DNA from: Rhodoblastus sp963748385
GTDB lineage: Bacteria > Pseudomonadota > Alphaproteobacteria > Rhizobiales > Beijerinckiaceae
DNA length: 64,000 nucleotides
Reading direction: 5' to 3'
Assembly (NCBI GenBank): GCA_963748385.1
Contig: CAVVIQ010000020.1
Location: 1-64,000 of the forward strand
Shown here: positions 46,555-56,190 of the stretch, piece after piece
How the letters are laid out: each line of letters begins with the position of its first letter
Position numbering within the stretch: the stretch's first letter is position 1
Made by a program: the position numbers and the translations under genes
Notes under the pieces: model-generated
Told to the model about the DNA's origin: nothing
Seen by the model: the letters and a program-made list of their open reading frames with translations, nothing else
Databases searched by the model: none

Positions 46555-49500
46555 ATGTGGATCGTCCGAATAGCGCTGCAGCGCCCCTATACCTTTCTGG
46601 TCATGGCGCTGACCATCGTGCTGGCCACGCCCTACATGCTGCTGACCATGCCGACCGACATCCTGCCGGACATCAATATCCCGGTCATCAGCATCATCTG
46701 GAACTATTCGGGCCTGGTCGCCCAGGACATGGGCGACCGCATCACCGGGCCGGCCGAGCGCATCCTGACCACCACGGTCAACGACATCGAACATATCGAG
46801 TCGCAGTCCTACAACAGCATCGGGATCATCAAGATCTTCTTCCAGCCCGGCGCCAATATAGGCACGGCCATCGCCCAGACGCTGGCGAGCGAGCAGGTCA
46901 TGCTCAGAATGCTGCCTCCGGGCACGACGTCGCCGCTGATCATCACTTATTCGGCCTCCGCCATTCCGGTGGTCCAGCTCGCCCTTTCCAGCCCCTCCCT
47001 GCCGGAACAGACGGTGTTCGACGCCGCTTTCAATTCGCTTCGCCCGCAGCTCGTCACCATTCCGGGCGTCGCCATTCCGTTCCCCTTCGGCGGCAAGCAG
47101 CGCGTCATTTCGGTCGATATCGATAATTCCGCATTGCTCGCAAAGGGCCTGACGCCGCTCGACGTGGTCAATGCGATCAACGCGCAAAATCTGATCCTGC
47201 CCTCCGGCACCGCGAAAATGGGGGCGACGGAATTCGCCGTGACCCTCAATGGCGCGCCGCAGACGATCGAAGGCCTCAACAATCTGCCCGTGCGCACCCT
47301 CAATGGCGCGGTGACCTATTTGCGTGAAGTCGCCCATGTGCGCGACGGCTTCACGCCGCAGACCAATGTCGTCCGCCTCGATGGCGTGCGCGGCGTCCTG
47401 ATGTCGATCATCAAGAACGGATCGGCTTCGACCCTGCGCATCGTCCAGACCTTGAAGGACACCTTGCCCCGGGCGGAAAAGCTTCTGCCCCCGGGCATCA
47501 CGGTCCGCGCCCTGTTCGACCAGTCGATCTATGTCCGCGCCGCCATTTCCAGCGTGTTGCGCGAGGCCCTGATCGCGGCCGGCCTCACTGCAGCTTTGAT
47601 CCTGCTCTTCCTCGGCAACTGGCGCGCGACGCTGATTATCGCGATCTCGATTCCACTGTCGATCCTGTCTTCGCTCCTGGTTCTCGACGCTCTCGGCGAG
47701 ACCATCAACATCATGACGCTCGGCGGGCTGGCGCTGGCGGTCGGCATATTAGTGGACGACGCCACGGTGACGATCGAGAACATCGAACGCCATCTGCATC
47801 TGGGAACGGGCCATTACGATTCGATCTACGAGGGCGCGGGCGAGATCGCGCTTCCCGCGCTGGTTTCGACGCTGAGCATCTGCATCGTCTTCACGCCGAT
47901 GTTCTTCCTCGCCGGCGTCTCGAGATTCCTGTTCGTGCCGCTGGCGGAGGCGGTGGTTTTCGCCATGCTCGCCTCCTACATCCTGTCGCGCACTCTGGTT
48001 CCCACATTGGCGATGCTGCTGCTGCGGGCTCCCGCCGCACAACAGCAGCGCAGGAATTTCTTCGCGCGCCTGCATCACGGATTCGACGCCGCCTTCGAAA
48101 AGATGCGCGGCGCCTATATCGTGCTGCTGAGCATGCTGCTGACCCGGCGTCGCCTCGTCGGCGGAGCGTTCCTGCTGTTCTGCGTCGCCTCGCTGGGCCT
48201 GTTCCTCACTTTGGGCGAGGATTTCTTCCCCTCGGTCAACGCCACCGCCATCAGGCTGCACATGCGCGCGCCGACCGGCCTGCGCATCGAGGAAACGGCG
48301 CGACTCGCCGACGAAGTGGACCATTTCATCCGCAGCCAGATCCCGCCCCGCGAACTGCAGACCATCGTCGACAACATCGGCCTGCCCTATTCGGGCATCA
48401 ATCTCTCCTACAGCAACGCCGGAACCATCGGGACGCTGGACGCGGAGATCATGATCGCCCTCGCCGAGGACCATCGTCCCTCGCAATTTTATGTCGATCT
48501 CCTGCGCAGGAAACTGCCGGAGAAATTCCCCGGCGTGGAGTTCTTCTTCCAGCCCGCCGATATCGTCACCCAAATCCTCAATTTCGGCCAGCCGGCGGCG
48601 ATCAATGTGCAGATCGTGGGGAACGACGTGCGTGAGAACTATGCCCGCGCCACGAAAATCGCCAGTGAAATCAAGAAAATTCCCGGTGCGGTGGACGTCC
48701 ACATCCTGCAAAGGCTCGACCAGCCGAATTTGCGCCTCGTCATGGACCGCACCCGCATGCAGCAGGTGGGAATCAACGCGGACGCCGTCGGGCAAAACGT
48801 GCTGATCTCGCTTTCCGGCAGCAGCCAGACCTCGCCAACCTTCTGGCTCAACCCGCACAACCGCATATCCTACAGCATCACCGCCCAGACCCCGCAATAT
48901 CGAGTCTCCTCGGTCGACGACCTTCTCTCCACCCCGATCAGCCCGGGAACCGGCGCCGCGCCGCAACTGCTCGGCAATCTCGCCGTCATCGCGCCCGAAG
49001 GCATTGAGGCGCTGGTGTCGCATTTCAACCTTCGCCCCGCCGTCGACATCTATGTCAGCGTCGAGGGGCGGGCGCTGGGCGGGGTTGCGGGCGATGTCCA
49101 GAAAATCGTCGACGCCGCGCAGCCGACTTTGCCGCGCGGCACGGAAATCGCGCTGCGCGGCCAGGCGGCGACGATGAAAAGCTCTTATTTCGGCCTCGGC
49201 GTCGGCGTGGCGGTCGCCATCGTTCTCGTCTATCTGCTGATCGTGATCAATTTCCAATCCCTGCTCGACCCGCTGATCATCATCAGCGCGCTGCCGGCCG
49301 CGCTCGCCGGCATCGGCTGGATGCTGTTCCTCACCGGGACTCATCTATCGGTCCCGGCCCTGACCGGCGCGATCATGACCACCGGCGTCGCCACCGCCAA
49401 TTCGATCCTGCTCGTCTCCTTCGCCCGCGAGCGGCTGCGCGAGGGTTCAGGCCCGCTTTCCGCCGCGCTCGAGGCCGGCGCGACCCGCATCAGGCCAGTG

Positions 49501-49725
49501 CTGATGACCGCCTTCGCCATGATCGTCGGCATGATTCCGATGGCGCTGGGTCTCGGCGAGGGCGCCGAGCAGAATGCCCCGCTGGGCCGCGCCGTCATCG
49601 GCGGCCTGCTTTTCGCCACTTTCTCCACCCTTCTTTTCGTTCCGCTGGTCTTCGCCGGGGCGCACAGCCTCCGCGCCCGCAAGACCGGCGAGACCGAACA
49701 TCAAGAGGCGACGCCCGCGCCGTGA
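46555..49725 (+). CDS. RND-family efflux transporter permease
   Basis: RND pumps use the proton gradient to export compounds through a trimer in the inner membrane. The 1,056-residue protein has 12 predicted helices, large periplasmic loops after helices 1 and 7, and the proton-relay Asp pair in GILVDDATVTIENIERH. In the second half MTTGVATANSILLVSFARER replaces the usual SAKN with ATAN, so the relay lysine of AcrB is missing. The adaptor gene overlaps its stop. No outer-membrane factor is next to it. The substrate is unknown. Confidence 0.93.
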   Translation: MWIVRIALQRPYTFLVMALTIVLATPYMLLTMPTDILPDINIPVISIIWNYSGLVAQDMGDRITGPAERILTTTVNDIEHIESQSYNSIGIIKIFFQPGANIGTAIAQTLASEQVMLRMLPPGTTSPLIITYSASAIPVVQLALSSPSLPEQTVFDAAFNSLRPQLVTIPGVAIPFPFGGKQRVISVDIDNSALLAKGLTPLDVVNAINAQNLILPSGTAKMGATEFAVTLNGAPQTIEGLNNLPVRTLNGAVTYLREVAHVRDGFTPQTNVVRLDGVRGVLMSIIKNGSASTLRIVQTLKDTLPRAEKLLPPGITVRALFDQSIYVRAAISSVLREALIAAGLTAALILLFLGNWRATLIIAISIPLSILSSLLVLDALGETINIMTLGGLALAVGILVDDATVTIENIERHLHLGTGHYDSIYEGAGEIALPALVSTLSICIVFTPMFFLAGVSRFLFVPLAEAVVFAMLASYILSRTLVPTLAMLLLRAPAAQQQRRNFFARLHHGFDAAFEKMRGAYIVLLSMLLTRRRLVGGAFLLFCVASLGLFLTLGEDFFPSVNATAIRLHMRAPTGLRIEETARLADEVDHFIRSQIPPRELQTIVDNIGLPYSGINLSYSNAGTIGTLDAEIMIALAEDHRPSQFYVDLLRRKLPEKFPGVEFFFQPADIVTQILNFGQPAAINVQIVGNDVRENYARATKIASEIKKIPGAVDVHILQRLDQPNLRLVMDRTRMQQVGINADAVGQNVLISLSGSSQTSPTFWLNPHNRISYSITAQTPQYRVSSVDDLLSTPISPGTGAAPQLLGNLAVIAPEGIEALVSHFNLRPAVDIYVSVEGRALGGVAGDVQKIVDAAQPTLPRGTEIALRGQAATMKSSYFGLGVGVAVAIVLVYLLIVINFQSLLDPLIIISALPAALAGIGWMLFLTGTHLSVPALTGAIMTTGVATANSILLVSFARERLREGSGPLSAALEAGATRIRPVLMTAFAMIVGMIPMALGLGEGAEQNAPLGRAVIGGLLFATFSTLLFVPLVFAGAHSLRARKTGETEHQEATPAP

Positions 49726-50933
49726 GCAAGACCAACCACCAGAATCTTGCGCTGAACTCCGACGACGGCCACCTGCACCTGCCGCGCCGCCAAAAGGTCT
49801 GGCGCGCCGCGACGCGGGTCGTGCTGGTTGTCGCCTTGCTGCTGGGCCTTGGCGCCGCGCGGGTGCTGGTGCAGCGCGCGGCGAGCAAGGCCGAGCTGGA
49901 AACGCAATCGCTCGAAGGCCAGCGCATTTTCGTCACCACGGTCACGCCGACGCCAAGCAAGTCCAGCGGCCTGCTGACGCTGCCGGCGACGCTACGCGGC
50001 GACAACGAGACCGCGATCTACGCCCGCGTCAACGGCTATGTCCGCAGGTTCAACGTCGAAATTGGCGACCGCGTGACCAAGGGCGAGCGGCTCGCCGAAC
50101 TCGACACGCCGGAGCTCGACCAGCAGGTCAGCCAGGCTGCGGCCCAGGTCGAGCAGGCCAGGGCCAATGTGGTCCTGGGCAAAGTCGCGCTCGATCGCTG
50201 GAAAAAGCTCTTTTCGCAGGATTCGGTCGCGCGGCAGGACCTCGACACCAAGCAGAACGCGTATGACACCGCCGTCGCCGCGCAAGCTGCGGCCGAGGCC
50301 AATCTCAAGCAATTGCAGGCGATGACCGCCTTCAAGAATGTCGAGGCGCCGTTCGACGGCGTGATCACCGCGCGCAATGTCGATATCGGCAATCTCGTCA
50401 ATTCCGGCAGCTCCGGCGTGGCGCTGTTTTCCATGGCGGTCACCGACCCCTTGCGCGTTTTCGTCGATGTGCCGCAGGCCTATGTGAAGATGATCCATGT
50501 CGGGAGCGAAGTCCCGGTTGCGCAGGCCGAACTTCCCGGCCAGGTTTTCAAGGCCGTCGTCACCTATGTCGCGGGCGCCATCGACGTCGCGACCCGCAGC
50601 CTGCGCATCGAATTGATGCTGCACAACCCCGACGGCCGTCTGAAGCCGGGAACCTATGTTCAGATCGCCCTGCCGCTCGCCCCCGCGGGCGCCGTCGCCA
50701 TCCCCGCCAACGCCTTGCTGTTCAGAGCCGAAGGGCCAAATGTCGCGGTGGTCGACAAATCCGGGATCGTTCGCCTTCAACCGATCACGATCGCCCGCGA
50801 CCGCGGCGCCAGCCTGGAAGTCACGCAAGGCGTGACGACAAGCGACGATATCGTGCTCAACCCGCCGGATTCGATCGCCGATGGCGATCATGTCACCGTG
50901 GTTTCGGGGGCGAAGCCGGCGACCAGCAAGTGA
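49722..50933 (+). CDS. RND efflux periplasmic adaptor subunit
   Basis: The adaptor bridges the pump to the outer-membrane channel. The 403-residue protein has an N-terminal membrane anchor (about 27-48), lipoyl halves around AIYARVNGYVRRFNVEIGDR and FKNVEAPFDGVITARNVDIG, a coiled coil between (about 125-200) and a beta-barrel region. It starts with GTG 49722 in a GTGA overlap with the permease gene, so translation is coupled. The order permease then adaptor is the reverse of acrAB. Confidence 0.92.
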   Translation: MSKTNHQNLALNSDDGHLHLPRRQKVWRAATRVVLVVALLLGLGAARVLVQRAASKAELETQSLEGQRIFVTTVTPTPSKSSGLLTLPATLRGDNETAIYARVNGYVRRFNVEIGDRVTKGERLAELDTPELDQQVSQAAAQVEQARANVVLGKVALDRWKKLFSQDSVARQDLDTKQNAYDTAVAAQAAAEANLKQLQAMTAFKNVEAPFDGVITARNVDIGNLVNSGSSGVALFSMAVTDPLRVFVDVPQAYVKMIHVGSEVPVAQAELPGQVFKAVVTYVAGAIDVATRSLRIELMLHNPDGRLKPGTYVQIALPLAPAGAVAIPANALLFRAEGPNVAVVDKSGIVRLQPITIARDRGASLEVTQGVTTSDDIVLNPPDSIADGDHVTVVSGAKPATSK

Positions 50934-51724
50934 CCGGCTGGGGAAAATTCAGCGCCCTGTTCCCAAGGGCGGATGGCGCCGATGGGCGGGAACGGGAAAT
51001 TCATCGAATTGCGGCGATTTGACAAAAGCTGCTGGAGGCCCATCGGCGAACATGCGCGACGAGCGGAAATTCATGGCAGGTCAGTTCGGATTCCGGAATC
51101 GACCCAAAGCGATTCTCCGCCCCCATCGTCCGAACGACCCAAGTTTCATCACGAGCAGACATTCGGATAAGCCTCGTAACCTTGTATCGATCGGTGACGG
51201 CTGCATGCAGATCACGCCCATCCAAGCGGCCGAAATCGGGAGCGGTCGTCGCAGCGCCTGAGGCTTCGACGCCTGGAGGCGCGGTTGCTTCGTCGGCGCG
51301 GCCGGCCGTCGTCTCCAGAATATGGCGATACTCGAATCGCCACGCGTCATTTAACGCCGTGATCCCCCACGCGCTCGCGGTGAATGACCGGGAATGCCGG
51401 CTCTGCGCCAAAGTCCTGGCGGGGTTGATCCGGAGAAAATATTTTCCCCTTCGGCGACAACGATTAGCAACTTTATCGCATTGAAAACGTTGCATAGCGG
51501 TCAGACCGATAGCTAAGCCCACGGAAAGGCGAAATCCGATTTAACGACATATGCCGTGACATTGGGGCTGAGGGCCGCAGGCGAGCAATTCGCGAGCCAG
51601 AGTGAGATTCGGATGAATGTGCGCGCCGTCTGTTCATCAGGTGATCAGGCGCGCGAAGAAGGGGTCGTCTGTCGCGGCAGTTACGTGGAAAGGCGATCAC
51701 GGGCCGCGGTGAGGAGGCGCAGGG
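50934..51724. other. Long intergenic region upstream of the oxidase genes, no supported gene
   Basis: About 790 bases carry only frames without recognisable domains; the largest is 51001-51522 on the minus strand. GC is lower than the flanking genes and there are many stops. The end before 51725 must hold the coxB promoter; I see the GAGGAGG ribosome site but no clear promoter. Confidence 0.45.
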
Positions 51725-52801
51725 ATGGCGACGATCGCGACCGCACCGGAGGAAGCGCTCCGCTTCAACCTTCCGTACGGCGTTACGGCGGACAGCCATC
51801 TCGCCTGGCACATGCATATGCTGGTTTTCGCCATTGTCACGGCGATCGGCGCTTTTGTGTTCTCGATCATGTTGTGGTCGCTCGTCCGTCATCGCCGTTC
51901 GCGAAGGCCGGAGGCCGCGAAATTTTCCGGTTCGTTCTGGCTCGAAATCGTCTGGACGGTGGTCCCGACGCTGATTCTGATCGGCATAGCCGTTCCCGCC
52001 ACGAGGGCCTTGCTGATCGAGCACAGCCATCCCGATCCGAAATTGACGGTGGAGATCCGGGCGTCGCAATGGAAATGGCATTACAGCTACCGTGGGTTGG
52101 GGATCGGCTTTCTCAGCAATCTGGCGTCTAGCAGCCGCGGCGATGTGACGCCGTCCGCGGTCGCTTTTTACCTGCGCGACGTCGATCAGCCCTTGACCCT
52201 GCCAACACAGGAGGATGTGCGACTCGTCATCACGTCCGACGACGTCGTCCACTCCTGGTGGGTTCCGGAGCTCGGCTTCAAGCGCGACGCCATTCCCGGA
52301 TTCATCAACGAGGTGGACATCCGCATCGATCAGCCGGGCGTCTATCGCGGCCAATGCGCCATGCTGTGCGGCGCTGGACACGCCTTCATGCCGATCGTGG
52401 TGCGCGCGGTTACGCCGGATGAGTTCCTGGCCTGGGTCAAGGACCGGCAGGCGACCGCCACGGCGCAAAAATCCCAGGCGGCGGCGCCGTGGACGAAAGA
52501 TCTGGCCATGGCGGCCGGCGCCGACGTCTACGGCTCCATCTGCGCCGCCTGTCACCAGCCCGACGGCAAGGGCGAGCCCGGCGCATTTCCGGCGCTCGAC
52601 GGCAGTCCGGTGGTCAACGGCCCGCTGGCGGCGCATCTCAAGATCGTCGTCCACGGCAGCCCGCGCAACCCGGCCATGGCGGCCTGGGGCGAGCAGCTCG
52701 ACAACCGCCAGATCGCCGGCGTGATCACCTATGAGCGCAATTCCTGGGGCAACAAGACCGGAACCCTGGTCACCCCGGAGCAAGTGGAGGCGGCGCGATG
52801 A
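51725..52801 (+). CDS. coxB: Cytochrome c oxidase subunit II with fused cytochrome c (caa3 type)
   Basis: Subunit II accepts electrons at the CuA centre. The 358-residue protein has two membrane helices (about 30-55 and 70-94), CuA ligands His176, Cys211, Cys215, His219 and Met222 (CAMLCGAGHAFM), and a C-terminal cytochrome c domain with heme site CAACH (273-277). The fusion marks a caa3-type oxidase. The N-terminus has no clear signal peptide before the first helix. The stop overlaps the coxA start by four bases. Confidence 0.95.
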   Translation: MATIATAPEEALRFNLPYGVTADSHLAWHMHMLVFAIVTAIGAFVFSIMLWSLVRHRRSRRPEAAKFSGSFWLEIVWTVVPTLILIGIAVPATRALLIEHSHPDPKLTVEIRASQWKWHYSYRGLGIGFLSNLASSSRGDVTPSAVAFYLRDVDQPLTLPTQEDVRLVITSDDVVHSWWVPELGFKRDAIPGFINEVDIRIDQPGVYRGQCAMLCGAGHAFMPIVVRAVTPDEFLAWVKDRQATATAQKSQAAAPWTKDLAMAAGADVYGSICAACHQPDGKGEPGAFPALDGSPVVNGPLAAHLKIVVHGSPRNPAMAAWGEQLDNRQIAGVITYERNSWGNKTGTLVTPEQVEAAR

Positions 52802-54414
52802 CGACGGACGTTGCTCACCCTTCCGCCTCCGGGGCGGAGCCGGCCTCATACGGCTGGCGGCGCTGGCTGTTCACCACCAGCCACAAGGACATCGGCACGC
52901 TCTATCTGACCTTCAGCCTGATCATGTTCTTCGCCGGCGGAATCCTGGCCGAGTTGATACGCGCCCAGCTGATCCAGCCCGGCATGAGGCTGGTCGAGCC
53001 CAACACGTTCAATTCCCTGGTCAGCGAACACGGGCTGACCATGGTCTTTCTCGCGATCATGCCATCGCTGGTGGGGCTCGCCAACTGGCAGATCCCGCTG
53101 ATGATCGGCGCGCCGGACATGGCGCTTCCGCGCGTGAACAACTGGAGCTTCTGGCTGCTGCCCTTCGCCGCAATCCTTTTGTGGGCGGGTTTCCTGACGC
53201 CGGGCGGCGCGCCCGACGCGGGCTGGACCTTTTACGCGCCTTTGTCGACGACCTACGGGCCGCCGTCGATGGACTTCATGATCTTCGCCATCCACCTGAT
53301 GGGCATTTCATCGGTGATGGGGGCGCTCAACATCATCGTCACCATCATGAACCTGCGCGCGCCGTCGATGCGGCTGATGGACATGCCTTTGTTCGTGTGG
53401 TCGTGGCTGATCACCGCTTTCCTGCTGCTGCTGGCCATGCCGATTCTCGCGGGAGTGGTGACCATGGTGCTCGCCGACCGGCATTTCGGCACCAGCTTCT
53501 TCAATCCGGCCGGCGGCGGCGATCCGGTGCTGTTCCAGCACCTGTTCTGGTTTTTCGGCCACCCCGAGGTCTACATCATGATCCTGCCGGTGTTCGGCGC
53601 GATTTCGGAAATCCTGCCGACTTTCAGCCACAAGCCGCTGTTCGGCCGCACGTCGATGATCTACGCGATTTCCGCCATCGCCTTCCTGTCGGTCATCGTG
53701 TGGTCGCACCACATGTTTTCGGTCGGGCTGCCGGTGACGGCGCAATTGTTCTTCATGTATTCGACCATGCTGATCGCCTTGCCCACCGGAGTCAAAGTGT
53801 TCAACTGGACGGCGACCATGTGGCGGGGGTCGCTGACCTTCGAGACGCCGATGCTGTTCGCGCTCGGCTTCCTGTTCCTGTTCACCATCGGCGGCCTGTC
53901 GGGACTGATGCTGGCCGACGTGCCCGCCGACTATCAATATACCCACAGCTATTTCGTGGTCGCCCATCTCCATTATGTGCTGGTGACCGGATCGCTGTTC
54001 GGGATCATCGCCGCCGTCTATTACTGGCTGCCCAAATGGACTGGCCATCGCATCGACGAGCGGATCGGGCGCTGGCATTTCTGGCTGTCGATCGTCTCGG
54101 CCAATCTCCTGTTCTTCCCGATGCATTTCGCCGGCCTGGCGGGAATGCCGCGCCGGGTCTCCGATTATGCGCCGCAGTTCGCCGCCTTCAATTTCGCCTC
54201 CTCGATCGGCGCCTTCATTTTCGGGGCCTCCCAGCTCCTGTTCGTCTGGGCGGTGATCAAAGCCATTCGCGGCGGCGAGCCGGCCGGAGACCGTCCGTGG
54301 GAGGGCGCGCGCGGGTTGGAATGGACCCTGCCTTCGCCGCCCCCCGCCCACACATTCGCCACGCCGCCGTCGCCGGAGGTCGTGCGCGCGGAAGGACCGC
54401 ATGGCTATGAATAA
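52798..54414 (+). CDS. coxA: Cytochrome c oxidase subunit I
   Basis: Subunit I holds heme a and the heme a3-CuB site where O2 is reduced. The 538-residue, 12-helix protein shows FNSLVSEHGLTMVF (heme a His), WFFGHPEVYIMILPVFG (CuB His and the cross-linked Tyr), VWSHHMFSVGLP (CuB His pair) and SYFVVAHLHYVLVTG (heme His). ANWQIPLMIGAPDMALPRVN marks the D-channel entrance. It sits between coxB and coxC with overlaps at both ends. Confidence 0.96.
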   Translation: MTTDVAHPSASGAEPASYGWRRWLFTTSHKDIGTLYLTFSLIMFFAGGILAELIRAQLIQPGMRLVEPNTFNSLVSEHGLTMVFLAIMPSLVGLANWQIPLMIGAPDMALPRVNNWSFWLLPFAAILLWAGFLTPGGAPDAGWTFYAPLSTTYGPPSMDFMIFAIHLMGISSVMGALNIIVTIMNLRAPSMRLMDMPLFVWSWLITAFLLLLAMPILAGVVTMVLADRHFGTSFFNPAGGGDPVLFQHLFWFFGHPEVYIMILPVFGAISEILPTFSHKPLFGRTSMIYAISAIAFLSVIVWSHHMFSVGLPVTAQLFFMYSTMLIALPTGVKVFNWTATMWRGSLTFETPMLFALGFLFLFTIGGLSGLMLADVPADYQYTHSYFVVAHLHYVLVTGSLFGIIAAVYYWLPKWTGHRIDERIGRWHFWLSIVSANLLFFPMHFAGLAGMPRRVSDYAPQFAAFNFASSIGAFIFGASQLLFVWAVIKAIRGGEPAGDRPWEGARGLEWTLPSPPPAHTFATPPSPEVVRAEGPHGYE

Positions 54415-55276
54415 AGCTCACGCAAACGGCTATTACGTCGCTCCGCCCAGCCCCTGGCCGCCCCTGGCGGCGGCGGGCGCCTTCCTGCTGCTCGGCGGCT
54501 TCGCCCTGTGGCTGCACGGTTATGGCCCGCTGGTTTCCGCCATCGGGGCGGCGGTGGTGGTGTTCGTGGCTTTTCGCTGGTTCGCGACGGTGATCGGCGA
54601 AAACCGCGCCGGCGTCTATCACGCCGCCTCCAACCGCTCCTTCCGCTATGGCATGATGTGGTTCATCTTTTCCGAAGTGATGTTCTTCGGCGTCTTTTTC
54701 GGGGCGCTGTTCTATCTCCATTTCCTCGCCGTGCCCTGGCTTGGCGGCGAGGGAGCCAAAGGCGCGGCGCATCTTCTGTGGCCGAATTTTGTGAGCAAAT
54801 GGCCGCTGCTGGTTCCCCCGAACCCCTCGGAATTCACCGTGCCCAAGGCGGCGATGGGGCCGCTCGGCGTTCCCACCCTCAACACCGTCGTGCTGCTGTC
54901 GAGCGGGGTCACCGTCATTCTCGCCCACCGCGCGCTGCTTGATGGGCGCCGGCGCGCCCTGGCCGGCTGGCTTGCGGTGACCATTGCGCTCGGATTGGCG
55001 TTCGTCGCGCTGCAGGCGCGTGAATATCTTTACGCCTATCTCGACCTCGACCTGACCCTGCATTCCGGGGTGTATGGCTCGACCTTCTTCATGCTCACCG
55101 GATTCCATGGCCTGCATGTCATTCTCGGCGCCACGGTCCTGACGGTGATCCTCGTGCGTGCGCTGCGCGGGGATTTCAGCCCTGACGAACATTTCGGCTT
55201 CACGGCGGCGTCCTGGTACTGGCACTTCGTCGATGCGGTGTGGGTGGGCCTCTATCTGTTCGTTTATTGGTGGTAG
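54401..55276 (+). CDS. coxC: Cytochrome c oxidase subunit III
   Basis: Subunit III stabilises the oxidase and helps proton uptake. The 291-residue protein has seven predicted helices. RYGMMWFIFSEVMFFGVFFG, FHGLHVILGATVL and HFGFTAASWYWHFVDAVWV are the family signatures. ATG 54401 overlaps the coxA end by 14 bases; ATG 54407 is an alternative. ctaA follows after eight bases. Confidence 0.94.
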   Translation: MAMNKAHANGYYVAPPSPWPPLAAAGAFLLLGGFALWLHGYGPLVSAIGAAVVVFVAFRWFATVIGENRAGVYHAASNRSFRYGMMWFIFSEVMFFGVFFGALFYLHFLAVPWLGGEGAKGAAHLLWPNFVSKWPLLVPPNPSEFTVPKAAMGPLGVPTLNTVVLLSSGVTVILAHRALLDGRRRALAGWLAVTIALGLAFVALQAREYLYAYLDLDLTLHSGVYGSTFFMLTGFHGLHVILGATVLTVILVRALRGDFSPDEHFGFTAASWYWHFVDAVWVGLYLFVYWW

Positions 55277-55284
55277 GAGGGACC

Positions 55285-56190
55285 ATGCAGCCGGACGCCG
55301 CCTCCGCCTTCCATCGCGCGCTGCTGATTTTCACCGCCGCGCTGGCGTTCTGCGTGGTGGCGCTCGGGGCGTGGGTGCGGCTCAACGCCGCCGGCCTCGG
55401 CTGTCCCGACTGGCCGGCCTGCTATGGTCATCTTTCGGCCGCCGGCGCGGCGAGGGACGCGGCCAGCATCGACGCCGTCTATCCGCAGCAACCCCTGATT
55501 CCCGCCAAGGCGGCGCTGGAAATGCTCCATCGCTATCTCGCCGGGACGCTGGGCCTGCTGGTGGCGGCCTCGGCCTTTTTCCTTTGGCGGCGCGGCCGGC
55601 CGACAACTGCTGCGATCCTGGTCCTGCTGGTGGTTTTTCAGGCCTTGCTCGGCATGTGGACGGTGACGCGCCGCTTGGCGCCCTTGACGGTCACGGGCCA
55701 CCTGCTCGGCGGGATGAGCCTGCTGGCTCTTTTGTGGTGGCTGGCGCTCGACGCCGGCGCCGCGCCGCAATGGCCGCGGCATCGCCTGTTCCCGCTGGCG
55801 GCGGCCGGACTGGCGCTGCTGTTCGCGCAGATCGCGCTGGGCGCCTGGACCTCCTCCCATCAGGCGGGTCTCGCCTGCCTCGGCTTCCCTGCTTGCGGCG
55901 GCCGCTGGCTGCCGGACTTGAGTTTTGGGCCGGTGGCGATCCAGTGGAGCCACCGGCTCGGCGCCTTGACCCTGTTGATCGTCCTCGGCGGCTTGGCCCT
56001 GCTCAGCCGGTCGGCGTCGCGGGCCGCTCTGGCGGTCGGCCTCCTGCTGCTGCTTCAGATCGCCTTGGGCGCCGCCAATGTGCTCAGCGGGCTGACGCCG
56101 GAAATCAGTGTCGCCCACACCGCCGGCGCCGCCTTGCTGCTGCTGGCGCTGGTGACCCTGGTCCACAGGTTGAAAGGAGAATCGCCATGA
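55285..56190 (+). CDS. ctaA: Heme A synthase (COX15/CtaA family)
   Basis: CtaA oxidises heme O to heme A, which the oxidase needs. The 301-residue, eight-helix protein carries the four heme-ligand histidines in LHRYLAG, VTGHLLGG, WSHRLGAL and VAHTAGAA, and a periplasmic Cys pair in GLGCPDWPACYG. The ATG has GGAGGG upstream. It overlaps ctaB by four bases (ATGA). Confidence 0.93.
   Translation: MQPDAASAFHRALLIFTAALAFCVVALGAWVRLNAAGLGCPDWPACYGHLSAAGAARDAASIDAVYPQQPLIPAKAALEMLHRYLAGTLGLLVAASAFFLWRRGRPTTAAILVLLVVFQALLGMWTVTRRLAPLTVTGHLLGGMSLLALLWWLALDAGAAPQWPRHRLFPLAAAGLALLFAQIALGAWTSSHQAGLACLGFPACGGRWLPDLSFGPVAIQWSHRLGALTLLIVLGGLALLSRSASRAALAVGLLLLLQIALGAANVLSGLTPEISVAHTAGAALLLLALVTLVHRLKGESP

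Noticed and set aside
51001..51522. A 173-codon minus-strand gene upstream of coxB
   Set aside because: No recognisable domain and no ribosome site; composition fits intergenic sequence.
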